Origin: JAWXBR01 sp034440235
GTDB taxonomy: Bacteria > Bacteroidota > Ignavibacteria > Kapaibacteriales > Kapaibacteriaceae
DNA: 64,000 bases
Assembly (NCBI GenBank): GCA_034440235.1
Contig: JAWXBR010000041.1
Span: 1-64,000 of the forward strand
Direction: 5' to 3'
Made by a program: the position numbers and the translations under genes
Notes under the pieces: generated by a model
The model's input: only the letters and a program-made list of their open reading frames with translations
Told to the model about the DNA's origin: nothing
The model's database searches: none
Part shown: piece after piece, positions 43,652 to 52,990 of the stretch
Position numbering within the stretch: position 1 is the stretch's first letter
How the letters are laid out: each line of letters begins with the position of its first letter

Positions 43652-45037
43652 ATGACACTTCGAAACAACGTTGTGCTGCTCATGTTATGTAGCATGACTA
43701 TGGTTGGATGCCAAACATTCCAGGAACCCCCCACTGCAGCAGATGCCACTCCTCCGGCAGGCTATGCGCCAATTTTCGCCCGTTCGATTGCCCCTTTACC
43801 AACACAAAAACCTAAGAATCTTGCTTTGCAGGCATCGCGCGTTGATGTCACCAACGCAACGAAGGTGCGGGTGTACTTCAATGTCGTAGACTCTGCGGGT
43901 ACTCTCTACTATGGTGGCACCCAGGCTGCGTTTAAAAACATGTGGTGCAAGGTTGTTGACAGCGTGCGTGGCGAAAAGAATGATGTAAAAAAGTTTACGT
44001 TGCGCGAAGTCACCGAAAACGACAGAGAACCGGTTGCTATGGCGTTGGTAATGGACAACAGCGGTTCGATGGGTGAAACGCGTGCTCGAGCGGCACAGGA
44101 CGGCGCCGAAATGGTGATTGGTAAAAAGACTGACATCGATGCACTTAGCATTGTACGCTACGACCACAATACCTTACTTGAAGTACCACTTTCCACATCG
44201 TCGTCGCAGTTGCGGGCAGGACTAAAGAAAGACGGCTTAACGGGCTTTGGAGGTGGTACCGCAATTCACAGCGGCATTGCCACTGGTCTAGAACACCTTG
44301 TTGCTGCTGCTCCAGTAACAAGCTTTAAGCGCAGGGCGGTGATTGTGTTTACCGACGGACAAGAAAATTCGTCCAAGATTTCTCGCGACTCTGTTGTGAA
44401 TCTCGCCTTGCAACAAGGCATACCAGTTTGTGGTGTCGACTTCGGCGATGGTGTGAACGAAGGATACATGCAAGACATTGCCAAGAAAACGGGCGGCTCG
44501 TACAATCACATCTACCGCACCGCAGAGTTCGAGCCCGTTTTCGAAGATGTGGTTCGAAGGCTCAAGAACTACTACGTCATGGAATTTTCAACAGAAGACT
44601 TCGGTGTGCATGCAGTGAAGATTAACATGTGTTGGCCTAAAGACACAGTGTCTACGACGGTTTCATTCGACAATACCCCAGACGTTGGTATGATTGCTTT
44701 GCTGAACGTGTTTTTCGATATCGACAAAAGTGCATTAAAGACAGAATCGAAGCGCGCAATCGACAACGTCGTAACTCTTATGCGTGTGTATCCTACGATG
44801 ACAATCGAAGTCCGTGGACATACCGACAGTCGAAACCGCACGAACGACGCAACACACAACACAACTCTGTCACAGAAACGAGCAGAAGCTGTACGTGAAG
44901 CATTGGTGAAGGCTGGCGTCGACGCAACGCGTATTTCGTACAAAGGGTTTGGCGATGCCATGCCCGTTGCAACAAATGAAACCGAAGAAGGCCGTGCTCA
45001 GAACCGACGTACCGAATTTCTGATTCTTAAGCGATAG
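43652..45037 (+). CDS. VWA-OmpA lipoprotein
   Basis: This 461-residue protein has a lipoprotein signal (MLCSMTMVGC, Cys20) and a von Willebrand A domain with the MIDAS motif DNSGSM at residues 135-140 and VIVFTDGQENSS. The C-terminal OmpA peptidoglycan-binding domain spans about 348-461 (VFFDIDKSALKTESKRAIDN, VRGHTDSRNRTND, AQNRRTEFL). It should join the outer membrane to the wall while presenting a metal-dependent adhesion fold. It follows the DUF2723 gene by 25 bp. Confidence 0.9.
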   Translation: MTLRNNVVLLMLCSMTMVGCQTFQEPPTAADATPPAGYAPIFARSIAPLPTQKPKNLALQASRVDVTNATKVRVYFNVVDSAGTLYYGGTQAAFKNMWCKVVDSVRGEKNDVKKFTLREVTENDREPVAMALVMDNSGSMGETRARAAQDGAEMVIGKKTDIDALSIVRYDHNTLLEVPLSTSSSQLRAGLKKDGLTGFGGGTAIHSGIATGLEHLVAAAPVTSFKRRAVIVFTDGQENSSKISRDSVVNLALQQGIPVCGVDFGDGVNEGYMQDIAKKTGGSYNHIYRTAEFEPVFEDVVRRLKNYYVMEFSTEDFGVHAVKINMCWPKDTVSTTVSFDNTPDVGMIALLNVFFDIDKSALKTESKRAIDNVVTLMRVYPTMTIEVRGHTDSRNRTNDATHNTTLSQKRAEAVREALVKAGVDATRISYKGFGDAMPVATNETEEGRAQNRRTEFLILKR

Positions 45038-45090
45038 AAATCTCATGCGATTTGCATGAACATGGGGATGTATTCTACGAGATCAACACA

Positions 45091-45891
45091 ATGGATGATC
45101 AATATCTTGTCTTCGACTTAGAAACTGTGGGCCAGTCGTACGACGGCTTCGACGACGCGCAACGTGAATACCTCGTGCGCTATGCGCAGACCGACGAAGA
45201 GCGTGCACGCAAGATCGATGAGCTGGCGCTGTCGCCGGTAACCGGACGCATTGTGTGTATCGGGATGAAGTTTGTTAAAAAAAGTGATGGAAGCAGTACA
45301 AGTGATCGAAGCAGTTCCGACGTTGCTGCTGGGGAAGGGTCCGAGGCAGGGGGCGGCACCGGTTGGAAGGAACGGATGGTTGCGTACTCGGTGGATGACT
45401 CTATGGCAGACGACGCTGAGCGTCGTGAGGAGCTATTGCCCTCGGGGACAACATGCATCTACAGCTCCGAACGTGTAATGCTCGAGAACTTCTGGCGCAT
45501 GATTGCGCAGAATAAATCGCTGACGCTGGTCTCGTTTAACGGACGCAATTTCGATGCCCCCTACCTGATGCTACGAAGTGCTCTGCTCGGAATACGTCCG
45601 ACACGCAACCTCATGGACGGCACCCGTTTCAGCTACAGTAATCACGTCGACCTGCTCGATAAGCTTACGTATTACAGTGGAGCAAGCAACGGAGCAACGC
45701 GAAAATTCAACTTCGACTTCTATGCTAAGGCATTCGGCATCACCTCGCCGAAGGCTGCAGGTGTAGACGGTTCTAAAGTCGGTGTTCTATTTGCAGAGGG
45801 ACGGCTGGCCGACATCGCCGAATACTGCATGCGTGATGTGCAGGCTACCTGGGACCTCTTCCTCGTCTGGGAAAAGCTTCTTCGCTTTTAG
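45091..45891 (+). CDS. PolB-like predicted 3'-5' exonuclease
   Basis: This 266-residue protein has the DEDD exonuclease motifs of the PolB-related family: LVFDLETVG at the N-terminus (Exo I), SFNGRNFDAPYLMLRSAL (Exo II) and YCMRDVQATWDLF (Exo III). A Ser/Gly-rich insertion at about residues 65-95 arises in part from an 18-bp duplication (SDGSST, SDRSSS). The ATG at 45091 is chosen over a TTG at 45052. It belongs to the RNase H-like fold, and its DNA or RNA substrate is unknown. Confidence 0.87.
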   Translation: MDDQYLVFDLETVGQSYDGFDDAQREYLVRYAQTDEERARKIDELALSPVTGRIVCIGMKFVKKSDGSSTSDRSSSDVAAGEGSEAGGGTGWKERMVAYSVDDSMADDAERREELLPSGTTCIYSSERVMLENFWRMIAQNKSLTLVSFNGRNFDAPYLMLRSALLGIRPTRNLMDGTRFSYSNHVDLLDKLTYYSGASNGATRKFNFDFYAKAFGITSPKAAGVDGSKVGVLFAEGRLADIAEYCMRDVQATWDLFLVWEKLLRF

Positions 45892-45940
45892 GGAGCTGGG
45901 GCTTTGTACGGGCCGCCTAAACATAGAGGGCTGTTGAACG

Positions 45941-46837
45941 TCAAGGGGCTGGCGGATGGTGCTCGTGGCGTACAACGTAGATGTATTGTCCTAGCTCTGC
46001 GCCCAAAAGAAAGACAAGAGAAGAGTAATACATCCATAGAGCAAGAGAGATAATAGCAACGTATCCGCCATAGAAAGTACTAAAGCCTGTTGCAGTGTTC
46101 ACATACCATGTGAACAGCATACGTGCCGATTCCCACAACACAACCGCTGTGGCCGTGCTTATCCAAACAATCTCTCTTGGTAGTCGCCTATTGGGAACGA
46201 ATTTGTACAGCGTAAGAAACAGCACTGTGGTTGCAATGATGCTGACGATTTGCGCTGTTGCTCCAAAAAAGAAATTTTCTATTCCGTCGGGAAGTAGGTT
46301 GTGACTGAAGGTTTCGATGAGGGTAAGTGCTGGACTTACAATGGTTGTGATGAGAATGAGTAATGCCACAATCGCCGTCATTACCATGTCCTTCAGCCTG
46401 TAGAATATGAAGATGCGCTTTGTCACGATATGAAAAATGTTGTTTAGCCCGGTACGCATCGAACTAAACAACGCAGACGCCGTCCACAACAACGAGATGC
46501 CTGCAATCCATCCAGTAACAGTGTTGTATTCGAACACCATGCGTACTTCCTGAATAACTGCGTTTACAGCTTCCATGATATTGGCATTGCTCGGAAGAAA
46601 CCGCATACTCAACTCGACAACGGCACTCTTCGTTGCCGTTTCGTCGATAAAGGCACTAACAACCGAGATACCAAGGAGCGTAAGTGGGATAAGGCAGATT
46701 AGCTGGTTGAACGCTATACCACTTGCAAACAGAAAAATGTGACGTTTATCTGTTATGGCGAAGAACTCTTCGACATGATGCCACGCATTGTGCGCCCATG
46801 GCGGAAAGCCTGCTACGATCTTTGTTAAAAATTTCAC
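45941..46837 (-). CDS. YihY/BrkB-family membrane protein
   Basis: This 298-residue protein has six membrane helices and the family pattern FLFASGIAFNQLICLIPLTLLGISV, WTASALFSSMRTGLNNIF and FYGGYVAIISLALWMYYSSLVFLLGAELGQ. The family was once named tRNA-processing RNase BN in error; its real function is unknown. It starts at GTG and shares a divergent promoter with the Big_5 lipoprotein gene. Confidence 0.9.
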   Translation of the reverse strand: MKFLTKIVAGFPPWAHNAWHHVEEFFAITDKRHIFLFASGIAFNQLICLIPLTLLGISVVSAFIDETATKSAVVELSMRFLPSNANIMEAVNAVIQEVRMVFEYNTVTGWIAGISLLWTASALFSSMRTGLNNIFHIVTKRIFIFYRLKDMVMTAIVALLILITTIVSPALTLIETFSHNLLPDGIENFFFGATAQIVSIIATTVLFLTLYKFVPNRRLPREIVWISTATAVVLWESARMLFTWYVNTATGFSTFYGGYVAIISLALWMYYSSLVFLLGAELGQYIYVVRHEHHPPAP

Positions 46838-46868
46838 TTTTGGTCATCCATAGTTCTGATCTCCGCAG

Positions 46869-46876
46869 CAAAGATA
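46869..46876 (-). promoter_or_regulatory. TATCTTTG promoter element of the YihY gene
   Basis: The minus strand reads TATCTTTG, a perfect TAnnTTTG. Its first two bases are also part of the plus-strand element at 46875-46882, so the two divergent core promoters overlap by TA. The leader to the GTG is about 31 nt. Confidence 0.55.
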
Positions 46877-46882
46877 GTTTTG
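46875..46882 (+). promoter_or_regulatory. TAGTTTTG promoter element of the Big_5 gene, leaderless
   Basis: TAGTTTTG matches TAnnTTTG and ends 4 nt (CATC) before the ATG at 46887, predicting a leaderless mRNA. Confidence 0.6.
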
Positions 46883-46886
46883 CATC

Positions 46887-48545
46887 ATGTCCATCAACCT
46901 CTGCATCATTCTCAGCCTCAGCATAGTGCTCGTTACGGGCTGTGCAAAGAAGGTGGCTCCGGATGGCGGACCCAAGGATGAAGTCCCTGCAGCCGTTGTT
47001 TCTACCGACCCTGCCACTGGCGCAACAAACGTTAGCGCAAAGAAAATGCGGTTCGAGTTCGACGATTATGTCGACCGCTCTGTGCGCAGTGCGTTCTCGA
47101 TAATGCCAACGGCAAGGTTCACTACTTCGTATGCAGGTGATATAGTTGACGTAGAGTTCCGTGACACACTCGCGACAAACACCACCTATGTAGTTACGCT
47201 TGGTACTGAGTACACCGATATACGCGGCAACAAGCCGCCACAGTCTGTATCGGTTGTGTTTTCGACCGGACCTGACATTGATACCGGAAAAATCTCTGGC
47301 GAAATCGATGCCAGCGCACCAGCGAGTCTAGTGGTCTTCGCATACCCACATGCAGAGAATCTCGATAGTTCGTTCTCACCTGCTGTTACGCAGCCACCGT
47401 ATCGTCTGCCTGTAGGTACATCAGGTCGTTTTACACTAAACGGTCTGGCGGATGGCCGTTTTCGGATTATGGTCGTCCGTGATGCAAATCGTAACGGTGT
47501 TATAGACGCATCAGAAGACTTCGGTATGGCCTCGCAAGATGTCGAGGTGCGTAACGGTGTCTCGACGTCACTAACTCTACGTGTTGGCCCTGCAATCGAC
47601 CTTACTCCGCCTCAAGCAGTTTCGATAAGAGCACTATCGAGCTCATCCATACAGATTACATTTTCAGAGCGCGTTAGAATCGTGCCTTCATCAGGTGAGC
47701 CCTTCACGATTTCAGACTCGAGCGGTTCAAAAGTGCCTGTGAATTCGTGGTATCAAACTCGTATTCCCGACGACCGCATTTACATGCGCTTGCGTGATAC
47801 GCTGTTGGCTCAAACCTACAGTCTAGACGTTGCGCCGGGCTCTGTTTCCGACTCAGCGGGTCTACTCATTTCAGACACTTCTCGCCGCCTTACGTTCAGA
47901 GGAACAACAGCAAGTGATACTGCTACGCTACGGGTTGTATCTGTATCTGTAAAAGACAGTGCTGTTGTTGCACCCGATTCGGGTATTGTGGTTGTTTTCT
48001 CAGAGAGTGTCGACACCACAACAGCTATCGTTCGTGACATCACTGCTACCGAACCCAACATTACAAGTGTACTATGGGATGGTCCGACGCGAATGGTGCT
48101 CCGTGTTTCACAACTTTCACGAACAGGTTGGCAGCGTCTTGCCATTCCTCTAAAAGGCATTCGGACACTTGGTGGTCTTGTGTTACCTGACACTGTTATT
48201 GTGCGCTCACTTATGGCATCCGAGCGTGTAGATCCGGGCGCGATTCAAGGTGTTGTAATCGATTCAGCCGAGTTTGGAACACCATTACTCCTGCGCGTTC
48301 TTAATGCCCGAAACATTGTTCTAAAGACCATCTACACAACGTCGGGTACACCGTTCACCATCGACAGTCTGCCAGCCAGTGAGATTCGTTTTGATGTAGT
48401 TCGAGATTCTAATTTGAATGGTCGGTACGATTACGGATCTGTTCGACCGTACATGCCTGCAGAATCCTCCTATCAATTCCGGCAGCTAGTTGTTGTGCGT
48501 GCACGCTGGACAATCGAAGACATCCGTCTCGTGATTCGCAAATGA
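46887..48545 (+). CDS. Big_5 (SbsA-type Ig) domain lipoprotein
   Basis: This 552-residue protein has a lipoprotein signal (SLSIVLVTGC, Cys19). At least two SbsA-like Ig-type domains follow: one reads STDPATGATNVSAKKMRFEFDDYV near residue 40 and another IRALSSSSIQITFSERVRI near 240. The phrase RDANRNGVIDASEDFG resembles a calcium-binding loop. It is probably an outer-membrane or surface lipoprotein common in Bacteroidota. It overlaps pdxB by 4 bp (ATGA). Confidence 0.85.
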   Translation: MSINLCIILSLSIVLVTGCAKKVAPDGGPKDEVPAAVVSTDPATGATNVSAKKMRFEFDDYVDRSVRSAFSIMPTARFTTSYAGDIVDVEFRDTLATNTTYVVTLGTEYTDIRGNKPPQSVSVVFSTGPDIDTGKISGEIDASAPASLVVFAYPHAENLDSSFSPAVTQPPYRLPVGTSGRFTLNGLADGRFRIMVVRDANRNGVIDASEDFGMASQDVEVRNGVSTSLTLRVGPAIDLTPPQAVSIRALSSSSIQITFSERVRIVPSSGEPFTISDSSGSKVPVNSWYQTRIPDDRIYMRLRDTLLAQTYSLDVAPGSVSDSAGLLISDTSRRLTFRGTTASDTATLRVVSVSVKDSAVVAPDSGIVVVFSESVDTTTAIVRDITATEPNITSVLWDGPTRMVLRVSQLSRTGWQRLAIPLKGIRTLGGLVLPDTVIVRSLMASERVDPGAIQGVVIDSAEFGTPLLLRVLNARNIVLKTIYTTSGTPFTIDSLPASEIRFDVVRDSNLNGRYDYGSVRPYMPAESSYQFRQLVVVRARWTIEDIRLVIRK

Positions 48546-49660
48546 CGGTATTCATCGACAATCAAATGACGCAGCTCATAGAGCTACTGTCTCCATACGC
48601 GTCCATCATGCCTTTCGACGGTCGCACTGCCACCACTGAAAGTGTAGCTGCGCTTCACGAACAACTTGTTGCTTATGAAGCAGGTGCGATTATCGTCCGC
48701 TCTACAACCATCGTTGACGAGAAGCTTCTGCACAACACTCTTGTGCGTTTCGTTGCAACAGCAACAGCTGGCGCAGACCATGTAGACCAAGCCTATCTCA
48801 TCGAACACGACATAACATTTGCAAGTGCAGCGGGCAGCAATGCAAACGCTGTAGCGGAGTATGTAATGCTCGCCATAGCAGCGTGGCAAGTCGAAATTGC
48901 GCAGCTCACACTTGGTATTGTGGGCTATGGTAACGTCGGTAGACGCCTTGCTTTTCACGCTCGATCCGTAGGTATGAACGTAATCGTATATGATCCTCCG
49001 CTTGCAGAAGTTCAAGCACTTGCTGAAGTTGTTGGCGTTACTGGTCGTGCAGGTGATGCTGGTGTTACTGTTCTTACATCCGATCTCGATGTCCTGCTTT
49101 CAACGTCAGACATTGTAAGTCTGCACGTACCGCTTACCCATTCCGGATTGCATAAGACATCGAATATGATTAGTGCCGAACACATCTCAAGACTCAGATC
49201 GGGTGCATTGTTCGTTAACACCAGTCGCGGTGGGATCGTCGATGAAGAAGCGCTCAAGAAGAGGCTTAAGTCTGGCGAAATTTCTGTAGCCGTAGATGTT
49301 TACACCAATGAGCCTCTTATTGACCTAGATCTCGTTTCTTTAGCGCTCATCTCTACGCCACACATTGCAGGTTATACTATTCAGGCGAAACGGAGTGCAA
49401 GCCGTCTAGCAGGACTTGCTTTTCTTGAGTGGATTGGAGCACCAACTCATAATTTCGATATTGCACTAGAGGATCTCTCGATTGAGGCCTCGCTGCCTCG
49501 TGACCTCGTAACAGAGACCAACCGCATGCGTGAAGAATTTGGCCGAATTAAGAGTGTTTATCCAACTTTGACTCCTACCCCTCAGGAACTAGTTGCCGCC
49601 TTCGACCATCTGCGCAAATCCTATCAGCTAACACACGAACTTCTACACGATCCCGAGTAG
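48542..49660 (+). CDS. pdxB: erythronate-4-phosphate dehydrogenase
   Basis: This 372-residue protein is a D-2-hydroxyacid dehydrogenase with NAD motif GIVGYGNVGRRL, NTSRGGIVDEEAL, and the catalytic His in STPHIAGYTIQAKRSA. The HIAGY-x-QAK sequence and the C-terminal dimerisation tail are PdxB features. PdxB acts in the DXP-independent step of pyridoxal phosphate synthesis from erythrose 4-phosphate. Its coupling to a surface lipoprotein gene is unexplained. Confidence 0.85.
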   Translation: MTVFIDNQMTQLIELLSPYASIMPFDGRTATTESVAALHEQLVAYEAGAIIVRSTTIVDEKLLHNTLVRFVATATAGADHVDQAYLIEHDITFASAAGSNANAVAEYVMLAIAAWQVEIAQLTLGIVGYGNVGRRLAFHARSVGMNVIVYDPPLAEVQALAEVVGVTGRAGDAGVTVLTSDLDVLLSTSDIVSLHVPLTHSGLHKTSNMISAEHISRLRSGALFVNTSRGGIVDEEALKKRLKSGEISVAVDVYTNEPLIDLDLVSLALISTPHIAGYTIQAKRSASRLAGLAFLEWIGAPTHNFDIALEDLSIEASLPRDLVTETNRMREEFGRIKSVYPTLTPTPQELVAAFDHLRKSYQLTHELLHDPE

Positions 49661-49667
49661 TGCACAC

Positions 49668-50225
49668 GTGGCTTATCAAGTAGAAAACTCACACTTTGAG
49701 TCTATCGTCGTATTGCGAACGCAGCGTTACACCGACCATCGAGGATATTTTCAAGAGCTGATTCAGACCGATCAATTAGCTTCACTTGGTATTCCAACGA
49801 CCTTCGCTCAAGTAAATCATTCTCGTTCGATACGGGGCGTAATAAGGGGCTTGCACGCGCAGCTCAAACCGGCGCAGGGTAAGCTCTTGCACGTACTGCG
49901 CGGAGCAATTCAGTTGATAGAGCTCGATATACGTCACGATTCTCCGACTTTTGGTCAGCACGTTAGCATTACGGTGTCGGACGAAAACGGACGTCTTGTG
50001 TGGATTCCACCTGGCTTCGCTAATGGCTTCTGCGCGAACAGCGAGTTTGCAGATGTTGTGTATTACTGCACAGAGTCATACAACCCCGATGGCGAGATTG
50101 CGATTCACGCGTTAGACAAGGCACTTGAAATTGACTGGTGTGAAGGACACACCGTGTTAAGTCAGAAAGACCGGGCGGCTCCTACACTCAGCGAAGTTTC
50201 AGACCTTCTTCGAGCAATTCGTTAA
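49668..50225 (+). CDS. rfbC: dTDP-4-dehydrorhamnose 3,5-epimerase
   Basis: This 185-residue cupin-fold epimerase has HRGYFQELIQTDQL, VNHSRSIRGVIRGLHAQ (with the catalytic His) and IPPGFANGFCANSEFADVVYYCTESYNPDGE. It makes dTDP-6-deoxy-L-lyxo-4-hexulose for rhamnose synthesis. The start is GTG. Its last 38 bp overlap the convergent phosphohexomutase gene. An RfbD-like reductase gene starts at 63341, so the pathway genes are scattered. Confidence 0.93.
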   Translation: MAYQVENSHFESIVVLRTQRYTDHRGYFQELIQTDQLASLGIPTTFAQVNHSRSIRGVIRGLHAQLKPAQGKLLHVLRGAIQLIELDIRHDSPTFGQHVSITVSDENGRLVWIPPGFANGFCANSEFADVVYYCTESYNPDGEIAIHALDKALEIDWCEGHTVLSQKDRAAPTLSEVSDLLRAIR

Positions 50226-51594
50226 CCTTACTTATAGACTCCGCTTCTGCATAGAAGCGAATAAGAGGCTCTGTACCACTGGCGCGGATTAGTAGCCAAC
50301 CACCTTCGACATTAAACTTAAATCCGTCCTGCGTCTGAATATTCAAAACACTGTAGCGTCCGATTTTTAATGGCTTCTTCGCTGCAGCGGCCATAATTGT
50401 CTTTTTCTGCGATTCGGTAACACGCACATCCTGACGGCGGTAGCGATGAGGTCCGAACTCTTCGTCGAGCTCTGCACACATTTCGTTCAGCGTCTTCTTT
50501 TTCGTTGCCATCATCTCTAGCAGCAGCAATCCGTTAAACACTCCGTCGCGCTCAGGAATATGTAGCGATGTGCCCAAGCCCCCTGATTCTTCGCCCCCTA
50601 TCACAATTTTTTCTTCGCTCATAAGCTTTGCAACATGCTTAAAGCCTACGGCTGTTTCGTACAGCTTAATGTCTTTCTTTTCGCAGTATTGGTTCACCAT
50701 CGACGTTAGCGAAACTGTCTTGACGACAGCGCCGCGTCGCTTTTTGTCCTCGTACAAGTACTTCAACAGCAGCATAAAAATGCGGTGCGGGTCTACGTAC
50801 GCGCCAGTGTTATCTACTGCGCCGATGCGGTCGGCATCGCCGTCGGTTGCAAGGCCTACATCGTATTTCTTGCGTTTGACGACTTCCATTAACGGACGCA
50901 AACATTCTGCAATTGGCTCGGGGTGGTCGATGTCGCCGAATGACGGATTGAATTCTCCGTGTATAATGTGTGTTCCTGGCAGAATGCGGTGCAAAAAGTC
51001 TATACCTGCGCCGTACATCGGATCGTAAACGAGTTTAACACCGCTGCGAATGATGAGATCGAGGTCAATTTTCTTGCGCAGGTAACGGATGTATGACTCT
51101 TTGGCGTCGAACGGCCGAATGAGTCTGTTTGTAACGTAGTCGTCGTAAGACAACACCGTTGCTTTTGGGGCTTTGCCTTTTAGCGCGGCGAGTTCATCTT
51201 CGATTTGGGCAATCTGCTCTGGTGTTGCCGGACCGCCGAACGATGCCTTAACCTTGAAGCCATTGTAAATGGCTGGGTTGTGGCTTGCAGTAATGACGAT
51301 GCCTAACTGTGCGCCTTTTTGCTTTGTATGAAACGATACTTGTGGCGTACTCGAAAAAGTATCTGACAAATGCACGGTAATGCCGTATGAAGCAAGTACC
51401 CGAGACGTTTCTGCTGCGAACTCTTTAGACAAAAAGCGTGTGTCGTATCCAACAACAACAGCAGCACCTTTGGCCTTGAGCTTAATGATGTAGCGCGACG
51501 TTGCATGTGCTACGAGATTCAGATTGTCAAATGTAAAGTCACGCGCAATAACGCCGCGCCATCCGTCGGTTCCGAAAACGATGCTTTTACTCAT
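50188..51594 (-). CDS. phosphoglucomutase/phosphomannomutase
   Basis: This 468-residue alpha-D-phosphohexomutase has the active-site phosphoserine loop TASHNPAIYNGFK (Ser104), the metal loop DGDADR near 245-250 and GGEESGGLG. The C-terminal phosphate-binding RASGTEPLIRFYAE completes it. It interconverts 1- and 6-phosphohexoses for sugar-nucleotide and glycolytic use; sugar specificity cannot be told from sequence. Its 3' end overlaps rfbC by 38 bp. Confidence 0.93.
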   Translation of the reverse strand: MSKSIVFGTDGWRGVIARDFTFDNLNLVAHATSRYIIKLKAKGAAVVVGYDTRFLSKEFAAETSRVLASYGITVHLSDTFSSTPQVSFHTKQKGAQLGIVITASHNPAIYNGFKVKASFGGPATPEQIAQIEDELAALKGKAPKATVLSYDDYVTNRLIRPFDAKESYIRYLRKKIDLDLIIRSGVKLVYDPMYGAGIDFLHRILPGTHIIHGEFNPSFGDIDHPEPIAECLRPLMEVVKRKKYDVGLATDGDADRIGAVDNTGAYVDPHRIFMLLLKYLYEDKKRRGAVVKTVSLTSMVNQYCEKKDIKLYETAVGFKHVAKLMSEEKIVIGGEESGGLGTSLHIPERDGVFNGLLLLEMMATKKKTLNEMCAELDEEFGPHRYRRQDVRVTESQKKTIMAAAAKKPLKIGRYSVLNIQTQDGFKFNVEGGWLLIRASGTEPLIRFYAEAESISKVNELLEEGLKLR

Positions 51595-51618
51595 TCGTGT
51601 TTGTTGTTTGCGTTAATG

Positions 51619-52896
51619 TTAAGACATTGTCTCTGCGCCAGCATAGGCTGCGTCGTCGCCGAGCATTTCTTCGATTCGAAGAAGCTGATTGTATTTGGCA
51701 ACCCTATCACTTCTGCATGGTGCGCCAGTTTTGATTTGTCCGCAACCAACTGCAACAGCAATATCTGCAATCGTACTGTCTTCTGTTTCACCTGAGCGGT
51801 GCGAGACTATCGACGAGTAGCCGTAACGCTGTGCAAGTGCAATGGTGTCGAAGGTTTCTGTGAGTGTACCAATCTGATTGACTTTAATCAGAATTGAGTT
51901 CGCAATGCCTTCGGTAATCCCGCGAGCGAGGAAGTCTACGTTTGTAACGAACAAATCATCGCCCACCAACTGAATGCCATCGCCGAGGGCTTCGGTAATG
52001 AGCTTCCATCCATCCCAGTCGTTTTCGCCCATGCCGTCTTCGATAGACATAATCGGGTAGTTATTACAGAGCGACGAGTACCACGCCACCATCTGATCGC
52101 GCGAGCGTTCTTCGCCGTTACTCTTGTACATCACGTACTGTCCGTCTTTCCACATCTCACTTGCAGCAACATCCAATGCAAGCACGATGTCTTCGCCTGG
52201 TGTGAAGCCAGCTTTGTTAATTGCTTCCATGATAAGATCGAGGGCTGCTTCGTTCGACGTAAGTGACGGAGCAAAGCCGCCTTCGTCGCCAACATTGGTG
52301 TTAAGCCCCTTAGTCTTGAGGACCCCTCGCAAAGCATGATAGGTCTCGGTGCCCATGCGCAGTGCTTCGCTAAACGACTCTGCACCGATGGGCATTACCA
52401 TGAATTCTTGGATGTCGATGTTGTTGTCGGCATGGCGTCCACCATTCAAGATATTCATCATCGGTGTTGGCAGCAACGCAGCGCGAACACCACCGAGATA
52501 ACGAAAGAGTGGCAAGCCATGATAGTCTGCAGCGGCGCGTGCAACTGCGAGCGAAACACCTAGGATTGCATTTGCGCCGAGGCGGCTCTCGTTGTCGGTG
52601 CCATCGAGGTCGACAAGCACGCGGTCGAGCTGACGCTGATCTGTTGCATCCATGCCGAGAATCGCATCTGCTATCTCGTTATCGATGTGGTTTACAGCAG
52701 TTTGAACGCCCTTACCGTTATAACGCGACGCAGAAGTGTCACGAAGTTCGACGGCCTCGTGCTCACCAGTACTTGCGCCCGACGGAACCGCAGCGCGACC
52801 TAGCGCACCGTCTTCGAGCAACACATCAACTTCTATTGTAGGATTGCCGCGTGAGTCGAGTATTTCGCGTGCAACGATATCAACGATTGACGACAT
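51619..52896 (-). CDS. eno: enolase
   Basis: This 425-residue enzyme has AREILDSRGNPTIEVDV at the N-terminus, the loop SGASTGEHEAVELRD, the metal region SIEDGMGENDWDGW and VGDDLFVTN. The signature ILIKVNQIGTLTET and SHRSGETEDSTIADIAVA complete it. It converts 2-phosphoglycerate to phosphoenolpyruvate. AGGGAG precedes the ATG. It pairs functionally with pyk in this window. Confidence 0.97.
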   Translation of the reverse strand: MSSIVDIVAREILDSRGNPTIEVDVLLEDGALGRAAVPSGASTGEHEAVELRDTSASRYNGKGVQTAVNHIDNEIADAILGMDATDQRQLDRVLVDLDGTDNESRLGANAILGVSLAVARAAADYHGLPLFRYLGGVRAALLPTPMMNILNGGRHADNNIDIQEFMVMPIGAESFSEALRMGTETYHALRGVLKTKGLNTNVGDEGGFAPSLTSNEAALDLIMEAINKAGFTPGEDIVLALDVAASEMWKDGQYVMYKSNGEERSRDQMVAWYSSLCNNYPIMSIEDGMGENDWDGWKLITEALGDGIQLVGDDLFVTNVDFLARGITEGIANSILIKVNQIGTLTETFDTIALAQRYGYSSIVSHRSGETEDSTIADIAVAVGCGQIKTGAPCRSDRVAKYNQLLRIEEMLGDDAAYAGAETMS

Positions 52897-52940
52897 ACAA
52901 ACTCCCTATGCAAGCGTTACTGCGTTGGCGAATGCCAGCA

Positions 52941-52990
52941 TGTTCATGCTAGCGTGATCATGCTAGTGTGTTCATGCAAGCGTGTTGATT
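52941..52990. repeat. 14-bp tandem repeat at the pterin dehydratase stop
   Basis: Units TGTTCATGCTAGCG, TGATCATGCTAGTG and TGTTCATGCAAGCG start at 52941, 52955 and 52969 (period 14), with a partial fourth. The minus-strand stop TGA (52972-52974) lies in the third unit, and the other units carry the same CATGA stop context. Confidence 0.8.
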
